Assembly (NCBI RefSeq): GCF_000786215.1
Contig: NZ_JROG01000003.1
Span: 62,001-126,000, forward strand
Origin: Sphingomonas sp. 35-24ZXX
GTDB taxonomy: Bacteria; Pseudomonadota; Alphaproteobacteria; Sphingomonadales; Sphingomonadaceae
DNA length: 64,000 nt
Direction of reading: 5' to 3'
Under the pieces are notes generated by a model. That model saw only the letters and a program-made list of their open reading frames with translations, was not told the DNA's origin and searched no databases. A program made the translations under genes and the position numbers. Positions 11,307-19,763 of this stretch are shown here, piece by piece. Each line of letters starts with the position of its first letter. The stretch's first letter is position 1.

Positions 11307-12068
11307 TCAGCTGAATTCGCGCGCGATATCCTCTGCATCGGGCCCGGCAATCTGGCGATAGATCGCGGCATAGATGCACACCATCAGCACCGTCAGCAGC
11401 ATGCTCAGCACCGCATCGACCAGGGTCGTCAGCGTATCGGCTATGTCGCCAGCCATCCCCAGCCGGATCACCAGCCCGAAAACCGTGACGCTGGTGATGT
11501 AGACGAAGAACCCAGTCACCGCGACGACGATCAGAAACATCAGGATGCGGCCGCTATTGCCCTTGGTCAGCGCCCACGAACGCCGCAGCGGCGCCGTGAT
11601 GCCGTGCTTGCGCTCTGCCACCATCACCGGACCGGCGACGATCAGCTTCACGAAGATATAGATGCCCGGCAGAATGAAGGCGAGCGACCCCAGAAAGGTG
11701 AGCACCCCACTGAGCACGCCCATTGCGTAATAGGGCAGGATGATCGCCAGGCCGCGCCGCATCGCTTCGCCGACATTGGGCCGCGTGCGATCAAGCATCA
11801 GTACCAGCATGACGATGCTCGCAAAACCATTGAGCAGCCCGATCAGCACGATCCAGATGATGTTGTCCGAATAGAACTGCTGGAAATTCTGATAGATGAC
11901 CTCGAATGTCGCGTCCGCCGGGGCCGCCGGTTGCGGCGAAAAGAACGCGAACGCGAGGCTCGGCAGCAGGATGAACACCCCCGCCACGCTGAGCAGCAGC
12001 TCGCGATTGGCGCGGAAAAGCTGCATCACGTCGTTCCAGCAGGCGGAAAGGTCTAGCTTGCGGGTCAT
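11307..12068 (-). CDS. Polytopic membrane protein, YciC/glycerophosphodiesterase membrane-domain type
   Basis: A 253-aa protein with about six transmembrane segments. It contains the same architecture as the protein at 1519-2262: a FILPGIYIFVKLIVAGPVMV helix followed by RRSWALTKGNSGR, matching the P-G-I helix plus S-x-x-L-T-K-G loop. A soluble loop faces out between helices 1 and 2 (residues about 45-65). Divergent from lipB. The function is unknown; the family link is by pattern only. Confidence 0.75.
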   Translation of the reverse strand: MTRKLDLSACWNDVMQLFRANRELLLSVAGVFILLPSLAFAFFSPQPAAPADATFEVIYQNFQQFYSDNIIWIVLIGLLNGFASIVMLVLMLDRTRPNVGEAMRRGLAIILPYYAMGVLSGVLTFLGSLAFILPGIYIFVKLIVAGPVMVAERKHGITAPLRRSWALTKGNSGRILMFLIVVAVTGFFVYITSVTVFGLVIRLGMAGDIADTLTTLVDAVLSMLLTVLMVCIYAAIYRQIAGPDAEDIAREFS

Positions 12069-12176
12069 GGCGGGATTGGCCTCACGGACTAAAGCGACTA
12101 AAGCCGTGCGCTAAACGGCACAGGGGCCCCGCGCAAGGCATTTGGCTGCGGCGCCCCCGGCAGAAGGCACAGCGCA

Positions 12177-12887
12177 ATGGCATTGGCAGGCAGTTTGGCA
12201 GAGACACCCGCAGGCATTCCCGACACGCCCGAGTGGCGCATCACGGCTGGTCATGCGGATTATCCGCAGGCGCTGGCCGAGATGGAGGCGCGCAATACCG
12301 CGATCGAACGCGGCGAGGCGGGCGAGCTGCTCTGGCTGCTCGAGCACCCACCGCTGTACACCGCCGGGACCAGCGCCGATCCTGCCGAATTGCTCAGCCA
12401 GCAGTTTCCCGTGTTCGATACTGGGCGCGGTGGGCGCTATACCTATCATGGGCCGGGCCAGCGGGTCGGCTATGTGCTGCTCGACCTGCGCAAGCGCGGC
12501 AAGGATGTGCGCTGCTTTGTCCATGCCGTCGAAGGCTGGGTGATTGCCGCGCTCGCGGATCTGGGCGTTGCCGCGCGCCGGGCGGAAGGGCGCGTCGGTA
12601 TCTGGACCGACAACCGGGCAGGGCAGGAGGCCAAGATCGGCGCGATCGGCGTCCGCGTGCGTCGCTGGGTGACGATGCATGGCTTTGCGGTCAACGTGAA
12701 CCCGGATCTGACGCATTTCGGCGGCATCGTGCCGTGCGGGATTGCCGAATATCCGGTGACCAGCCTGGCCGACCTCGGCATTGCCGCGAGCATGGCCGAT
12801 CTCGACGCCGCGCTGGCGCGCCATGCCACCGGCTTTCTTGCAGCGCTGGGCGGGACGTGCCAAGGGCTGGGCGAAGCGAAGGAATGA
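12177..12887 (+). CDS. lipB: Octanoyl-[ACP]:protein transferase LipB
   Basis: A 236-aa transferase that moves octanoyl from acyl-carrier protein to lipoyl domains, the first step of lipoate synthesis. It carries [16 protein letters not shown], the substrate-binding motif, [17 protein letters not shown] with the catalytic lysine, and PCGI with the catalytic cysteine. Length fits the family. The start at 12177 follows a weak ribosome site (GAAGGCACAG). The stop overlaps the start of the lipoprotein gene (ATGA), so both are likely co-translated. LipA is not in this window. Confidence 0.96.
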   Translation: MALAGSLAETPAGIPDTPEWRITAGHADYPQALAEMEARNTAIERGEAGELLWLLEHPPLYTAGTSADPAELLSQQFPVFDTGRGGRYTYHGPGQRVGYVLLDLRKRGKDVRCFVHAVEGWVIAALADLGVAARRAEGRVGIWTDNRAGQEAKIGAIGVRVRRWVTMHGFAVNVNPDLTHFGGIVPCGIAEYPVTSLADLGIAASMADLDAALARHATGFLAALGGTCQGLGEAKE

Positions 12888-13198
12888 CGATGACGCGGAT
12901 GCCTATCAGGACCGGGATTATGCTCGCGCTGGCAGGGCTGGCGCTGGCGGGATGCGAGCAGAAGAGCGCAGACGGTGCCGCCGTGGCCCAGGGGCGCGCG
13001 CCCGAAGGCACAATCAGCGACGAACTGCCCGATCTTGAACTGCTGCCCAATGATGCGCCGCTGGCCGATCCGGCAGACCTGCCGCCGGTTCCGGGGGCAG
13101 CGCCGCTCGTGCCGCCCACCGAGGCTCCGGCTGCAGCCGCACCGGCGCCTGCGCCCGCTCCGGCAGAACCTGCGCTCGAAGGTTCGATCGCGGAATAA
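12884..13198 (+). CDS. Small proline/alanine-rich lipoprotein
   Basis: A 104-aa protein whose ATG overlaps the lipB stop by four bases. The N-terminus is a lipoprotein signal: [16 protein letters not shown] with lipobox LAGC and acylated Cys24. The mature part is acidic, then a Pro/Ala-rich tail ([19 protein letters not shown]), which could span periplasm or peptidoglycan. No domain recognised. It probably sits in the outer-membrane inner leaflet; the link to lipB is probably only transcriptional. Confidence 0.8.
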   Translation: MTMTRMPIRTGIMLALAGLALAGCEQKSADGAAVAQGRAPEGTISDELPDLELLPNDAPLADPADLPPVPGAAPLVPPTEAPAAAAPAPAPAPAEPALEGSIAE

Positions 13199-13211
13199 TC
13201 TTTCGTTTGCC

Positions 13212-13226
13212 CCGGCGTTTCGCCGG
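13212..13226. other. Small GC hairpin between convergent genes
   Basis: CCGGCG-TTT-CGCCGG forms a six-base-pair stem with a three-base loop in the 40-bp gap between the lipoprotein gene and queC, which converge here. No uridine run follows on either strand, so this is at best a weak or Rho-assisted terminator. Confidence 0.4.
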
Positions 13227-13238
13227 AGGACGCAGGCA

Positions 13239-13922
13239 TCAGGCGGCGTAGACCGTCGGATCGACCAGCCCGGCATCGGCAAAGCCCTGTTTGCGCAGGC
13301 GACAGCTGTCGCACAGGCCGCAGGCCTTGCCCTCGGGCGTCGGATCGTAGCACGACCAGCTCATTCCGGGATCGAGCCCCAGCCGGGCTGCCTCGGCTGC
13401 GATCTCGGCCTTGCCCAGAAACTGCAGCGGCGCGTGGATGGTGAACGGCTCGCCCTGATCGCCAGCCTTGGTGGCAAGGTCTGCCAGCCGCTCGAAGCCC
13501 TGGATGAACTCGGGCCGGCAATCGGGATAGCCCGAATAATCGAGCGCATTGACGCCGATGAAGATGTCGCGCGCGCCGAGCGCTTCGGCCCAGCCCAGCG
13601 TCAGCGACAGGAAGATCAGGTTGCGTGCGGGCACGTAGGTCACCGGAATGTCGGTGCCGACCCCGGTCTTGGGCACGGCGATATCGTCGGTCAGCGCCGA
13701 TCCACCGAACTGGCGCAGGTCCAGCGGCAGGATGATGTGCCGCACCGCGCCGATATGCTCGGCGATGGTCCTCGCTGCCTCGATCTCCACCCGGTGGCGC
13801 TGATTATAGTCGATCGTCAGCGCGGCAACGGCAAAGCCTGCTTCCTGCGCGCGCGCGGCGGACACCATGGAATCAAGGCCGCCCGAAAGCAGGACGACAG
13901 CGGTTTTCTGGGGCTGGATCAT
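13239..13922 (-). CDS. queC: 7-cyano-7-deazaguanine synthase QueC
   Basis: A 227-aa enzyme that converts 7-carboxy-7-deazaguanine to preQ0 in queuosine synthesis using ATP and ammonia. The PP-loop SGGLDS is at residues 13-18, and the C-terminus has the zinc-binding cysteines SCYDPTPEGKACGLCDSC, spaced as in QueC. The start at 13922 is preferred because the conserved fold begins with it; in-frame ATGs at 13934 and 13958 are possible. No queD, queE or queF is nearby. Divergent region upstream has no clear PreQ1 riboswitch. Confidence 0.95.
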   Translation of the reverse strand: MIQPQKTAVVLLSGGLDSMVSAARAQEAGFAVAALTIDYNQRHRVEIEAARTIAEHIGAVRHIILPLDLRQFGGSALTDDIAVPKTGVGTDIPVTYVPARNLIFLSLTLGWAEALGARDIFIGVNALDYSGYPDCRPEFIQGFERLADLATKAGDQGEPFTIHAPLQFLGKAEIAAEAARLGLDPGMSWSCYDPTPEGKACGLCDSCRLRKQGFADAGLVDPTVYAA

Positions 13923-14097
13923 GCGCTTTCGCATATTGCGCCGCGCCATCGCGGGCAAACCAAAAAATCGGGCCGCTCGGACATGTCCGGCGGCCCAGGG
14001 AGGTCTTGCGACCTGAATGGAGGAAAGCGTACCGAATCCGGCACGCCCCGGTCATAACCCGCGCGTGGTTAAGAAAGCGTGCACCCTCCCGGGCGCA

Positions 14098-14514
14098 TCA
14101 GCCGCCGCAGGTTCCCGCGTACCGGGCTTCCTTCGCGAAGGCGAACGGCGAGTTATGGGCAATGCCCTGCGAATCGATCTGGATCAGCCCGCGGCCTTCA
14201 TATTTGATGGTGGTGCGACCGGAGCCGCCGCCGGGGCAGCGATAGGTCACGGTGACCTCGTTGGGTTCGTCGGAGACTACGAAGCGGCTGCACTGGATGT
14301 CGCGGTGACCCAGCTGCAACAGCTTGCGCGGATCGCGCACGCACACCTTGTCGGTGGCATCGCTGCTGCCGCGTTCCTTGAGGTTCCAGAGGCCGGGCTG
14401 CACCTTGTTGAGCATCGCGAGTTCAGGGGCCTGCGCGGGGGACGAGACCGACGCGAACACGAGCGCGCCCAGCGGCAGGGCAATCCATTTCAGGCGAAGG
14501 GGAAATGCAGTCAT
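14098..14514 (-). CDS. Exported DUF3617-like protein
   Basis: A 138-aa protein with an N-terminal signal peptide (LKWIALPLGALVFASVSSPAQA). The mature part has MLNKVQPGLWNLKERGS, a typical DUF3617 opening ('G-x-W'), three or four cysteines (KVCVRDP, IQCSRF, YRCPGGG) and ends TCGG. DUF3617 proteins are common periplasmic proteins of unknown function in sphingomonads. The ATG at 14514 follows AAGGTTA; the 17-codon upstream extension has no signal. Confidence 0.8.
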   Translation of the reverse strand: MTAFPLRLKWIALPLGALVFASVSSPAQAPELAMLNKVQPGLWNLKERGSSDATDKVCVRDPRKLLQLGHRDIQCSRFVVSDEPNEVTVTYRCPGGGSGRTTIKYEGRGLIQIDSQGIAHNSPFAFAKEARYAGTCGG

Positions 14515-14682
14515 GCGGGTAACCTTATCGTTGATCCCCGCCGGCGATGCGGCAGGGACAGTCATTGGCTTGCGACCCGATTCAGGTTTCTTGCCCCAGG
14601 CAATAGGGATGTCTTACGGGCAGATCGTGGCAAAATCACCCGGCAATTATGGCGGGTTTGCGGCCCCGTGCGATGACCGCGA

Positions 14683-15579
14683 TCACAGCCCTGCGGGCGG
14701 CTCGATATGAAACGCGCGCGAGCAGAAGGCGCAATCGACCACGATCGTGCCGGTGTCACCGACCATTTCGGCCTGTTCTTCGGGCGGAAAGCGCCCGATG
14801 ACATCGCGGATATGGTCTATATTGCAGCGGCATCCCTTGACCAGCGCCACGCCATCGGTGGCGCGGATCTCGTCTTCCTCGTGAAACAGCCGCCACAGAA
14901 TGTCGCGCCCGCTCAACTCCGGGTCGAGCAGTTCGGAATGCTTGAGCGTACCCGACAGCACCGAGATATGCTCCCACTGCGGGTGGTCGAGCCGAACGTG
15001 CAGCCGCTCGCGTCCTTCCTCGCCTTCGGGGAGGTGCTGGATCAGATAGCCCGCGCTGCGGCAGCCGGTGGCGTCGCTCTCGATCGCGATGCGGATCATC
15101 GTCGGCACCTGTTCGGACTGGCTGAAATAGCTCTCGCACGCCTGTGACAGTGAATCGCCGTCGAGCGGAACGATGCCCTGGTAGCGGCCCTTGCCAAAGC
15201 TCTGGTCGAAGGTCATCGCCAGATAACCCTTGCCGAACAGCGCGAACAGCGAGGGATTGGCCCCCAGCCGCGCCAGCCGCTCGGCATCGAAGCGCACATG
15301 CCCGCGCAGCTCTCCGCCGCGATAATCCACCACCAGCAACTCGACGATGCCGCCTTCGGTCTGCGCCTGGATGGTGACCTGGCCGCCATCCTGCTTCATC
15401 AGCGAGCCGATGAGTGCGGCGAGCGTGATCGCCTCGGCCAGCACCAGCTTGATGCAGGTGGGATAATCGTGCGCGGCGAGAATCTCGCGCAGCACGCTGT
15501 CCAGCCGCACGAAACGGCCGCGCGCATCCTGGCCGGGGAGGGTGAAATGGACGGGCAAGGCTTCGAAAGGTGAGGTCAT
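14683..15579 (-). CDS. hslO: Redox-regulated chaperone Hsp33 (HslO)
   Basis: A 298-aa Hsp33, a holdase activated by oxidation and unfolding. The C-terminal zinc centre shows CxC at Cys250/Cys252 and CxxC at Cys283/Cys286, all four ligands present. The N-terminal domain has the usual AEAITLAALIGSLMK and GKGYLAMTFDQ segments. Length fits the family (about 290-300). Stand-alone transcription unit, divergent from the secreted protein at 15697. Confidence 0.95.
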   Translation of the reverse strand: MTSPFEALPVHFTLPGQDARGRFVRLDSVLREILAAHDYPTCIKLVLAEAITLAALIGSLMKQDGGQVTIQAQTEGGIVELLVVDYRGGELRGHVRFDAERLARLGANPSLFALFGKGYLAMTFDQSFGKGRYQGIVPLDGDSLSQACESYFSQSEQVPTMIRIAIESDATGCRSAGYLIQHLPEGEEGRERLHVRLDHPQWEHISVLSGTLKHSELLDPELSGRDILWRLFHEEDEIRATDGVALVKGCRCNIDHIRDVIGRFPPEEQAEMVGDTGTIVVDCAFCSRAFHIEPPAGL

Positions 15580-15696
15580 GCGCCGCTATATGGTGCGGGC
15601 AGGGGCTGGCGTCAAACCTGTGTTCCGAGAGCTGCCCTTCCTTGCCATTGCCTATGGGACAGGTGCATCTGTTCCATCGCGGCTGGGGAGGACAGA

Positions 15697-16206
15697 ATGA
15701 AAACCATATGGATGAGCGCGCTTGTGCTGGGATCGATCGTTTTGAGCGGCGCAGGGCCCGCAAACCAGAGCACGGTACAGGACACCGCAGCATCTCGCTT
15801 TGAAGCCATGACAGGACTGGTCGGCGTATGGCGCCGGGCCGACAAACCCGATTCTCCCTTGCGGATACGGTTCTCGTTGACGGCGGGTGGTACGGTTCTG
15901 GTCGAAGAATGGCTGCGACGCGATCAGCCGCATTCGTTGACGCTGTACCATCGCGATGGGTCAGATCTGCTGGCGACCCATTACTGCCCTCAAGGCAACC
16001 AGCCGCGACTGGTTGCATCGACGGCCCATGCGGCAGACGCTCTCGTTTTCAAGTTTCGCGACGCCACAGACCTGGACGCGCAACACGAGTCTCATCTGGT
16101 GGAACTTGGGTTCGAGCTTTCGGCTCCCGATCAGATGAAGCGATCCGAAATCTATCGGCAAAATGGAGCAGACGAAGCGTCCGAACTGCACCTGGTCCGC
16201 GAGTGA
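15697..16206 (+). CDS. Secreted hypothetical protein, DUF1579-like beta fold
   Basis: A 169-aa protein with a signal peptide (MKTIWMSALVLGSIVLSGAG). The mature part has a short lipocalin-like signature: FEAMTGLVGVWRRAD near the start (the common 'L-x-G-x-W'), then VEEWLRRDQPHSLTLYHRDG and LLATHYCPQGNQPRL. These suggest a small beta-barrel like proteins annotated DUF1579 or THAP4-like; this is inference. GGGAGGA lies six bases before the ATG. The ligand is unknown. Confidence 0.7.
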   Translation: MKTIWMSALVLGSIVLSGAGPANQSTVQDTAASRFEAMTGLVGVWRRADKPDSPLRIRFSLTAGGTVLVEEWLRRDQPHSLTLYHRDGSDLLATHYCPQGNQPRLVASTAHAADALVFKFRDATDLDAQHESHLVELGFELSAPDQMKRSEIYRQNGADEASELHLVRE

Positions 16207-16239
16207 CGAAATTGCCGAGCCGTTGAAGCCCGCGGCAGC

Positions 16240-16659
16240 CTAACCCGTGTACCGTCCCGCCGTCTCCCGGATCAGCGCGATCATGTTCGGGATGCCCTGC
16301 GTGCGGTTGGACGAGAGCTGGTTCTTCAGATCGAACGGGGCGAGTGCGCCTTCGATATCGGCGCTTGCAACCTCGGCGGGCGCCTTGTCCTGCACGCTGA
16401 GCAATACAAGCGCGATGATGCCCTTGGTGATCGCAGCGTTGCTGTCGGCGAGGAAGTGGAGGCGATCATCGTCGGTGCGGGTGGGATAGACCCAGACCGA
16501 AGCGGAGCAGCCGCGGACCAACGTGGCATCGGTCTTGAGCGCATCGGGCATCGCGTCGAGCGTCTTGCCGAGGTCGATGATCAGCCGGTAGCGGTCGTCG
16601 GCATCGAGAAATTCGTATTCTTCGGCCAGATCGGCCAACTGGGGGGCTGTGCTGCTCAT
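16240..16659 (-). CDS. sufE: SufE-family cysteine desulfurase activator
   Basis: A 139-aa SufE protein, which accepts persulfide sulfur from SufS during Fe-S cluster assembly. The acceptor is Cys51 in LVRGCSASVWV, the canonical position. The N-terminal helix has EEYEFLDADDRYRLIIDLGK, split here as EEYEFLDADDRYR and LIIDLGK, matching the family. The long upstream open frame (to 16899) is rejected; the ATG at 16659 matches family length. No suf operon partner is adjacent. Convergent with the secreted protein before it. Confidence 0.94.
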   Translation of the reverse strand: MSSTAPQLADLAEEYEFLDADDRYRLIIDLGKTLDAMPDALKTDATLVRGCSASVWVYPTRTDDDRLHFLADSNAAITKGIIALVLLSVQDKAPAEVASADIEGALAPFDLKNQLSSNRTQGIPNMIALIRETAGRYTG

Positions 16660-16711
16660 GGGCCGCAGATAGGGGCGCGGCGGGGGAAAGTCACCCCGCC
16701 GCGCGCTTTTG

Positions 16712-16951
16712 TTAGAGCTCGACGCCGGCGGCGATCGCTTCCAGCTTGCGGATGCGCTCCTTGAGATCGGCGATCTCGATCCGCGAATGGGTCGAGGGCG
16801 ATCCGCCATCGTGCAGCGGGCCGTGCGATTCGATCTCGTGCCGCTTGAAGGCGAGCCATTCGCGCCAGCCGCGCAGCACGGTGGAGGAGACGAGGGCAAT
16901 GCTCAGCAAGGCGCTGGTTGCCACGGTCATGTAGAGATAGGCGCTTTCCAT
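16712..16951 (-). CDS. Small membrane protein, last gene of the Psp cluster
   Basis: A 79-aa protein with one N-terminal transmembrane helix (about residues 7-26, ATSALLSIALVSSTVL), a basic stretch, and a C-terminal short coiled-coil (IEIADLKERIRKLEAIAAGVEL in two halves). The end ERIRKLEAIA resembles the PspB tail 'ER-I-x-x-LE-x-I', though less strongly than the four genes before it. It is the most distal minus-strand gene of the psp run, 51 bp after its neighbour. Probably a degenerate PspB-like protein. Confidence 0.65.
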   Translation of the reverse strand: MESAYLYMTVATSALLSIALVSSTVLRGWREWLAFKRHEIESHGPLHDGGSPSTHSRIEIADLKERIRKLEAIAAGVEL

Positions 16952-17002
16952 GATAGTACCCTTTACGGCCCCCGCCGCCCGGTTGATGGTTCATGCGCCG
17001 CG

Positions 17003-17272
17003 TCAGCGGTCGCGCAGTTTCTCGATTTCAAGGCTGAGGTCGCTGGTCTGGCGCTGATCGGTGATCACGCGTTCCAGCACCTGCACCCGCTCCTTGAGGC
17101 CGCGCACTTCTTCGCGCAGCCGTGATGCTTCTGCGGTGTCGGCAGGCCGGGCGAGCTGCTCGTTGCCGTGCTCGTCTTCCAGGATGCCGTGCTTGGCCTT
17201 GTATCTGGCCTTCAGAACATTGCCGATCGTCACGATCAGAATGATGCCGATCACCATTTCAAACGGATTCAT
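17003..17272 (-). CDS. PspB-like small membrane coiled-coil protein
   Basis: An 89-aa protein: an N-terminal helix (FEMVIGIILIVTIGNVL), a basic KARYKAKHG segment, then a heptad-rich coiled-coil ending RVQVLERVITDQRQ and LSLEIEKLRDR. The LERVITD element matches the PspB C-terminus (ALESILDAEHPNW in E. coli) and is repeated in three other genes here. Its tail EIEKLR is shared with them and with PspC. Probably inner-membrane, with the coiled-coil in the cytoplasm. No published function known to me. Confidence 0.72.
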   Translation of the reverse strand: MNPFEMVIGIILIVTIGNVLKARYKAKHGILEDEHGNEQLARPADTAEASRLREEVRGLKERVQVLERVITDQRQTSDLSLEIEKLRDR

Positions 17273-17303
17273 GATGTGATTTCCCTCAAAATCTCAAAAC
17301 GTC

Positions 17304-17564
17304 TCAGGTCAGCTGCTTCTCGCGCAGATTCTCGATCTGCTGAGCCAGGTCGTCGCGGCCTCGGCCATCGGTGATGATCCGTTCCAGCGTCCGCAGGCGC
17401 TGTTCCATTCGATCATCGACGGGTGGTCTCGCGATTGCCTGAGCCTTGGCCAGCTCGATCTGCAGCTCCAGCGTCTTGCGCTGGTGCTTTGTCCAGATCG
17501 CCAGGCCGCCGAGCATAAACGGGGCTAGCGGGATCAGAACCAGAAGCGCGTCGGGATCGAACAT
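17304..17564 (-). CDS. PspB-like small membrane coiled-coil protein
   Basis: An 86-aa protein with one helix (ALLVLIPLAPFMLGGLAIW), then KHQRKTLELQIELAKAQ, and the shared end RLRTLERIITDGRGRDDL followed by QQIENLREKQ. The sequence has the same plan as its neighbours: membrane anchor, short basic stretch, coiled-coil with LERIITD. A role in the envelope-stress response with PspA is inferred from position. Thirty bases separate it from the next upstream gene. Confidence 0.72.
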   Translation of the reverse strand: MFDPDALLVLIPLAPFMLGGLAIWTKHQRKTLELQIELAKAQAIARPPVDDRMEQRLRTLERIITDGRGRDDLAQQIENLREKQLT

Positions 17565-17595
17565 TGGTATGCCCCCAGGTGTTAGAGTGTCAGTG

Positions 17596-17919
17596 TCAGT
17601 TGGCCCGTTTGTCGCGCAGCGCCTCGATCTCGTGGGTCAAGCGGTGCGCGTCATCGGTGACGATGCGCTCGACATTGCCCAGACGGTCCTTGATCGATCC
17701 CAGCTCGGCGCGCAGCTGGGCGTTTTCCTGGCTCAGCAGCTTGATCCGTTCGACCGATTCCTGATCGGTCTTGGGATAGATCGCCTTGCCCCAGCTGCTT
17801 TCGAGCGGATAGCCGTTCTTGATGCGCAACCAGGTTGTGGCAACCCAGCCAAAGGTGATCATCATGCAGCCCGCCACCATAACCGGTGCAAGAGCTTCAA
17901 TGAGTGCCAGCTTTTCCAT
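17596..17919 (-). CDS. PspB-like small membrane coiled-coil protein
   Basis: A 107-aa protein with an N-terminal transmembrane helix (LAPVMVAGCMMITFGWVAT), a TWLRIKNGYPLE segment, and a C-terminal coiled-coil with RLGNVERIVTDDAHRLTHEI and ALRDKRAN. It starts inside the stop codon of the gene at 17919-18239 (TAATG overlap) and is strongly similar to it: both have TTW(L/I)R-K-GYPLE. The two are recent paralogues. Function unknown, assigned to the Psp system by position and motif. Confidence 0.78.
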   Translation of the reverse strand: MEKLALIEALAPVMVAGCMMITFGWVATTWLRIKNGYPLESSWGKAIYPKTDQESVERIKLLSQENAQLRAELGSIKDRLGNVERIVTDDAHRLTHEIEALRDKRAN

Positions 17920-18239
17920 TATGCGCGGTCCTTTTCCACTCTCAGGCGTTCGATTTCATCGGCAAGGCGGCTGCTGGAGCTGTTGGCATCGGTGGCGATG
18001 CGTTCCAGCACCGCAATCCGTTCTTCCAGCCGTCCGATCTTGCCGGTTAACTGCTCGTTTTCATTGGTGAGCAGCGATATTTTTCGATCAGCGTCGGGAT
18101 CGGTTCGTTCAATGACTTTGCCGGTCCACTGATCTTCCAGTGGATAGCCATGCTTGGCGCGGATCCAGGTGGTGAACACCCATGCGCTCATCGACAGCAT
18201 GACAATCGCGATAACAAACCCTGGTCCACCCCAGCTCAT
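17919..18239 (-). CDS. PspB-like small membrane coiled-coil protein
   Basis: A 106-aa protein: transmembrane helix (FVIAIVMLSMSAWVFTTW), then IRAKHGYPLEDQW, then a long coiled-coil (ISLLTNENEQLTGKIGRLEE) ending RIAVLERIATDANSSSSRL and ADEIERLRVEKDRA. ATP-, zinc- or enzyme motifs are absent. It is paralogous to the downstream gene (shared GYPLE and ERI-x-TD). It follows pspC by 36 bases in the same direction. It is likely to interact with PspA or PspC through the coiled-coil; this is inference. Confidence 0.78.
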   Translation of the reverse strand: MSWGGPGFVIAIVMLSMSAWVFTTWIRAKHGYPLEDQWTGKVIERTDPDADRKISLLTNENEQLTGKIGRLEERIAVLERIATDANSSSSRLADEIERLRVEKDRA

Positions 18240-18275
18240 GATACTCTCCTGAAGCCTTGTTGTTGGCGGTTGCGC

Positions 18276-18683
18276 TTAGCGCAGGCTTTCGATCTCGTCG
18301 GCCAGCCGCGTGTTCTTGGCGGTGTAGAACAGCTCTACATCGGCCAGGCGGCGGTCGATCTCGCGGAACCGGGCCTTGACGTCGCGGGCGGTGCGGCCCG
18401 GCGACTGGCGTACGCCCTGCCAGAACTTCTGGTCCTGATCGTCGGTGTAGAGATGCGCGGGCTTCTTTTCAGCGAGGAAGCCCATCGCGAGATAGCCGAT
18501 CAGCGCCCAACCCGTCATCAGTGTCAGCAGGATGGCGGCAACGCGGATCCAAACGACGTCGATCCCGGTATAGTCGGCGATGCCAGCGCATACGCCCATG
18601 AACTTGCCGTTCTGCTTGTTGCGGTAGAACTTGGTCTTGCGCGGTGCAGGGGCGTCGTATTTGTATTTGTCCAGGCGGCTCAT
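18276..18683 (-). CDS. pspC: Envelope stress protein PspC
   Basis: A 135-aa PspC-domain protein. The core KFYRNKQNGKFMGVCAGIAD followed by YTGIDVVWIRVAAILL and the transmembrane helix TLMTGWALIGYLAMGFL is diagnostic. The C-terminal cytoplasmic or periplasmic tail holds a coiled-coil and ends LADEIESLR, the same EIE-x-LR ending found in the PspB-like neighbours. PspC is an inner-membrane sensor that relieves PspA inhibition of PspF. Its ATG overlaps the PspB stop by four bases. Confidence 0.94.
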   Translation of the reverse strand: MSRLDKYKYDAPAPRKTKFYRNKQNGKFMGVCAGIADYTGIDVVWIRVAAILLTLMTGWALIGYLAMGFLAEKKPAHLYTDDQDQKFWQGVRQSPGRTARDVKARFREIDRRLADVELFYTAKNTRLADEIESLR

Positions 18684-18982
18684 TTCCTTACCCTTTCCTT
18701 CAGCAGGCGCTCAACCTGTTCCAGGCCGTAATCGTCCTGGTCATCCGAGCTGGTCAGCCGCGCCGGGCGCCAGTCGGGGTTGTCGGCGGAAATGATCCGC
18801 TCGACGGTATCCATGCGATCATCGAGGCGACGTGCCATCGCGTGCAGCTCTTCCAGCAGGTTTTCGTCCGAGCTGGTGAGGGTCGCTGCGGTCTTCCACT
18901 TGGTGATGTAGTGAAACACCAGCCAGGGCAGACCGATAAAGAGCATGCCGACGACGAAGATGGGGACGAGGATGTCTTCCAT
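18680..18982 (-). CDS. pspB: Phage shock protein PspB
   Basis: A 100-aa PspB: N-terminal helix (LVPIFVVGMLFIGLPWLVFHYI), then a coiled-coil with RRLDDRMDTVERIISADNPDW, split as RRLDDRMD and TVERIISADNPDW, closely matching the E. coli tail ALESILDAEHPNW. It has an extra 30-residue acidic C-terminus. It would sit in the inner membrane with PspC. Translationally coupled to pspC and four bases from pspA. Confidence 0.9.
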   Translation of the reverse strand: MEDILVPIFVVGMLFIGLPWLVFHYITKWKTAATLTSSDENLLEELHAMARRLDDRMDTVERIISADNPDWRPARLTSSDDQDDYGLEQVERLLKERVRK

Positions 18983-18986
18983 CGGA

Positions 18987-19682
18987 TCAGCCCTCCTTCT
19001 TCAGGGCGCGTTTCATCGCCTCGAGTTCTTCATCGACCTTGTCGCTGTCTGCGAGGGCAGCAAACTCATCGTCCAGGCTGCGCTGGCCCAGCGCCTTGCG
19101 CTCGCTGCGTTCGTCCTCGGCCATGCCCAGAGCATCGGCGCGGCCTTCGGCCATGTCGACGCGGCGCTCGAGCAGGTCGAAGCGGCTGAACGCCTCGCGG
19201 ACCTTGTCGCCATTGTACATCGTGCGCAGCTTGACGCGGTTTTCCGCGCTTTCGAGGCGGCTCATGATGTTGTTCTGGCGCATGCGGGCCTCGCGCAGCT
19301 TGGCCTGCAGCTTGGCGATGTCCTGTTCCGAGGCGCGCAGCGCATCGTCCAGCACGGCAATCTCGACATTGAGCTGATCGGCCATATCGGCAGCCTTCTT
19401 CTTTTCCAGCAGCGCGGCGCGGGCCAGGTCTTCGCGGTCCTTGGACAGGGCGAGTTCCGCCTTGTCGGTCCAGTCGGCCTGCAGCTGCTCCAGCTTGCCC
19501 ACGTGCCGCTTCATTTCCTTCTGATCGGCAATGGTGCGCGCGGCAGAGGCGCGGACTTCGACCAGGGTTTCTTCCATCTCAAGGATGATCATGCGGATCA
19601 TCTTTGCCGGGTCTTCGGCCTTGTCGAGCAATTCGGTGACATTCGCGGCGATGATGTCGCGGGTTCGAGAGAAAATTCCCAT
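18987..19682 (-). CDS. pspA: Phage shock protein A (membrane-maintenance ESCRT-III-like)
   Basis: A 231-aa PspA/IM30 protein that binds and protects stressed inner membrane and inhibits PspF. It starts MGIFSRTRDIIAANVTELLD, then the amphipathic helix a0 and the long coiled-coil hairpin: MIRMIILEMEETLVEVR is the typical PspA helix 1, and ARMRQNNIMSRLESAENR the later one. The ATG at 19682 is supported by GGAG eight bases upstream; an ATG six codons earlier has no site. It leads the pspABC run but lies downstream of a 66-aa gene and a strong stem-loop. Confidence 0.96.
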   Translation of the reverse strand: MGIFSRTRDIIAANVTELLDKAEDPAKMIRMIILEMEETLVEVRASAARTIADQKEMKRHVGKLEQLQADWTDKAELALSKDREDLARAALLEKKKAADMADQLNVEIAVLDDALRASEQDIAKLQAKLREARMRQNNIMSRLESAENRVKLRTMYNGDKVREAFSRFDLLERRVDMAEGRADALGMAEDERSERKALGQRSLDDEFAALADSDKVDEELEAMKRALKKEG

Positions 19683-19763
19683 GGCCAAAACTCCGTTCAT
19701 TCTAGGTCAGGCGGACCGGATCCTTGTCCACCATATCCTCTTTTGCGCATGTGTTGAAAGAGA

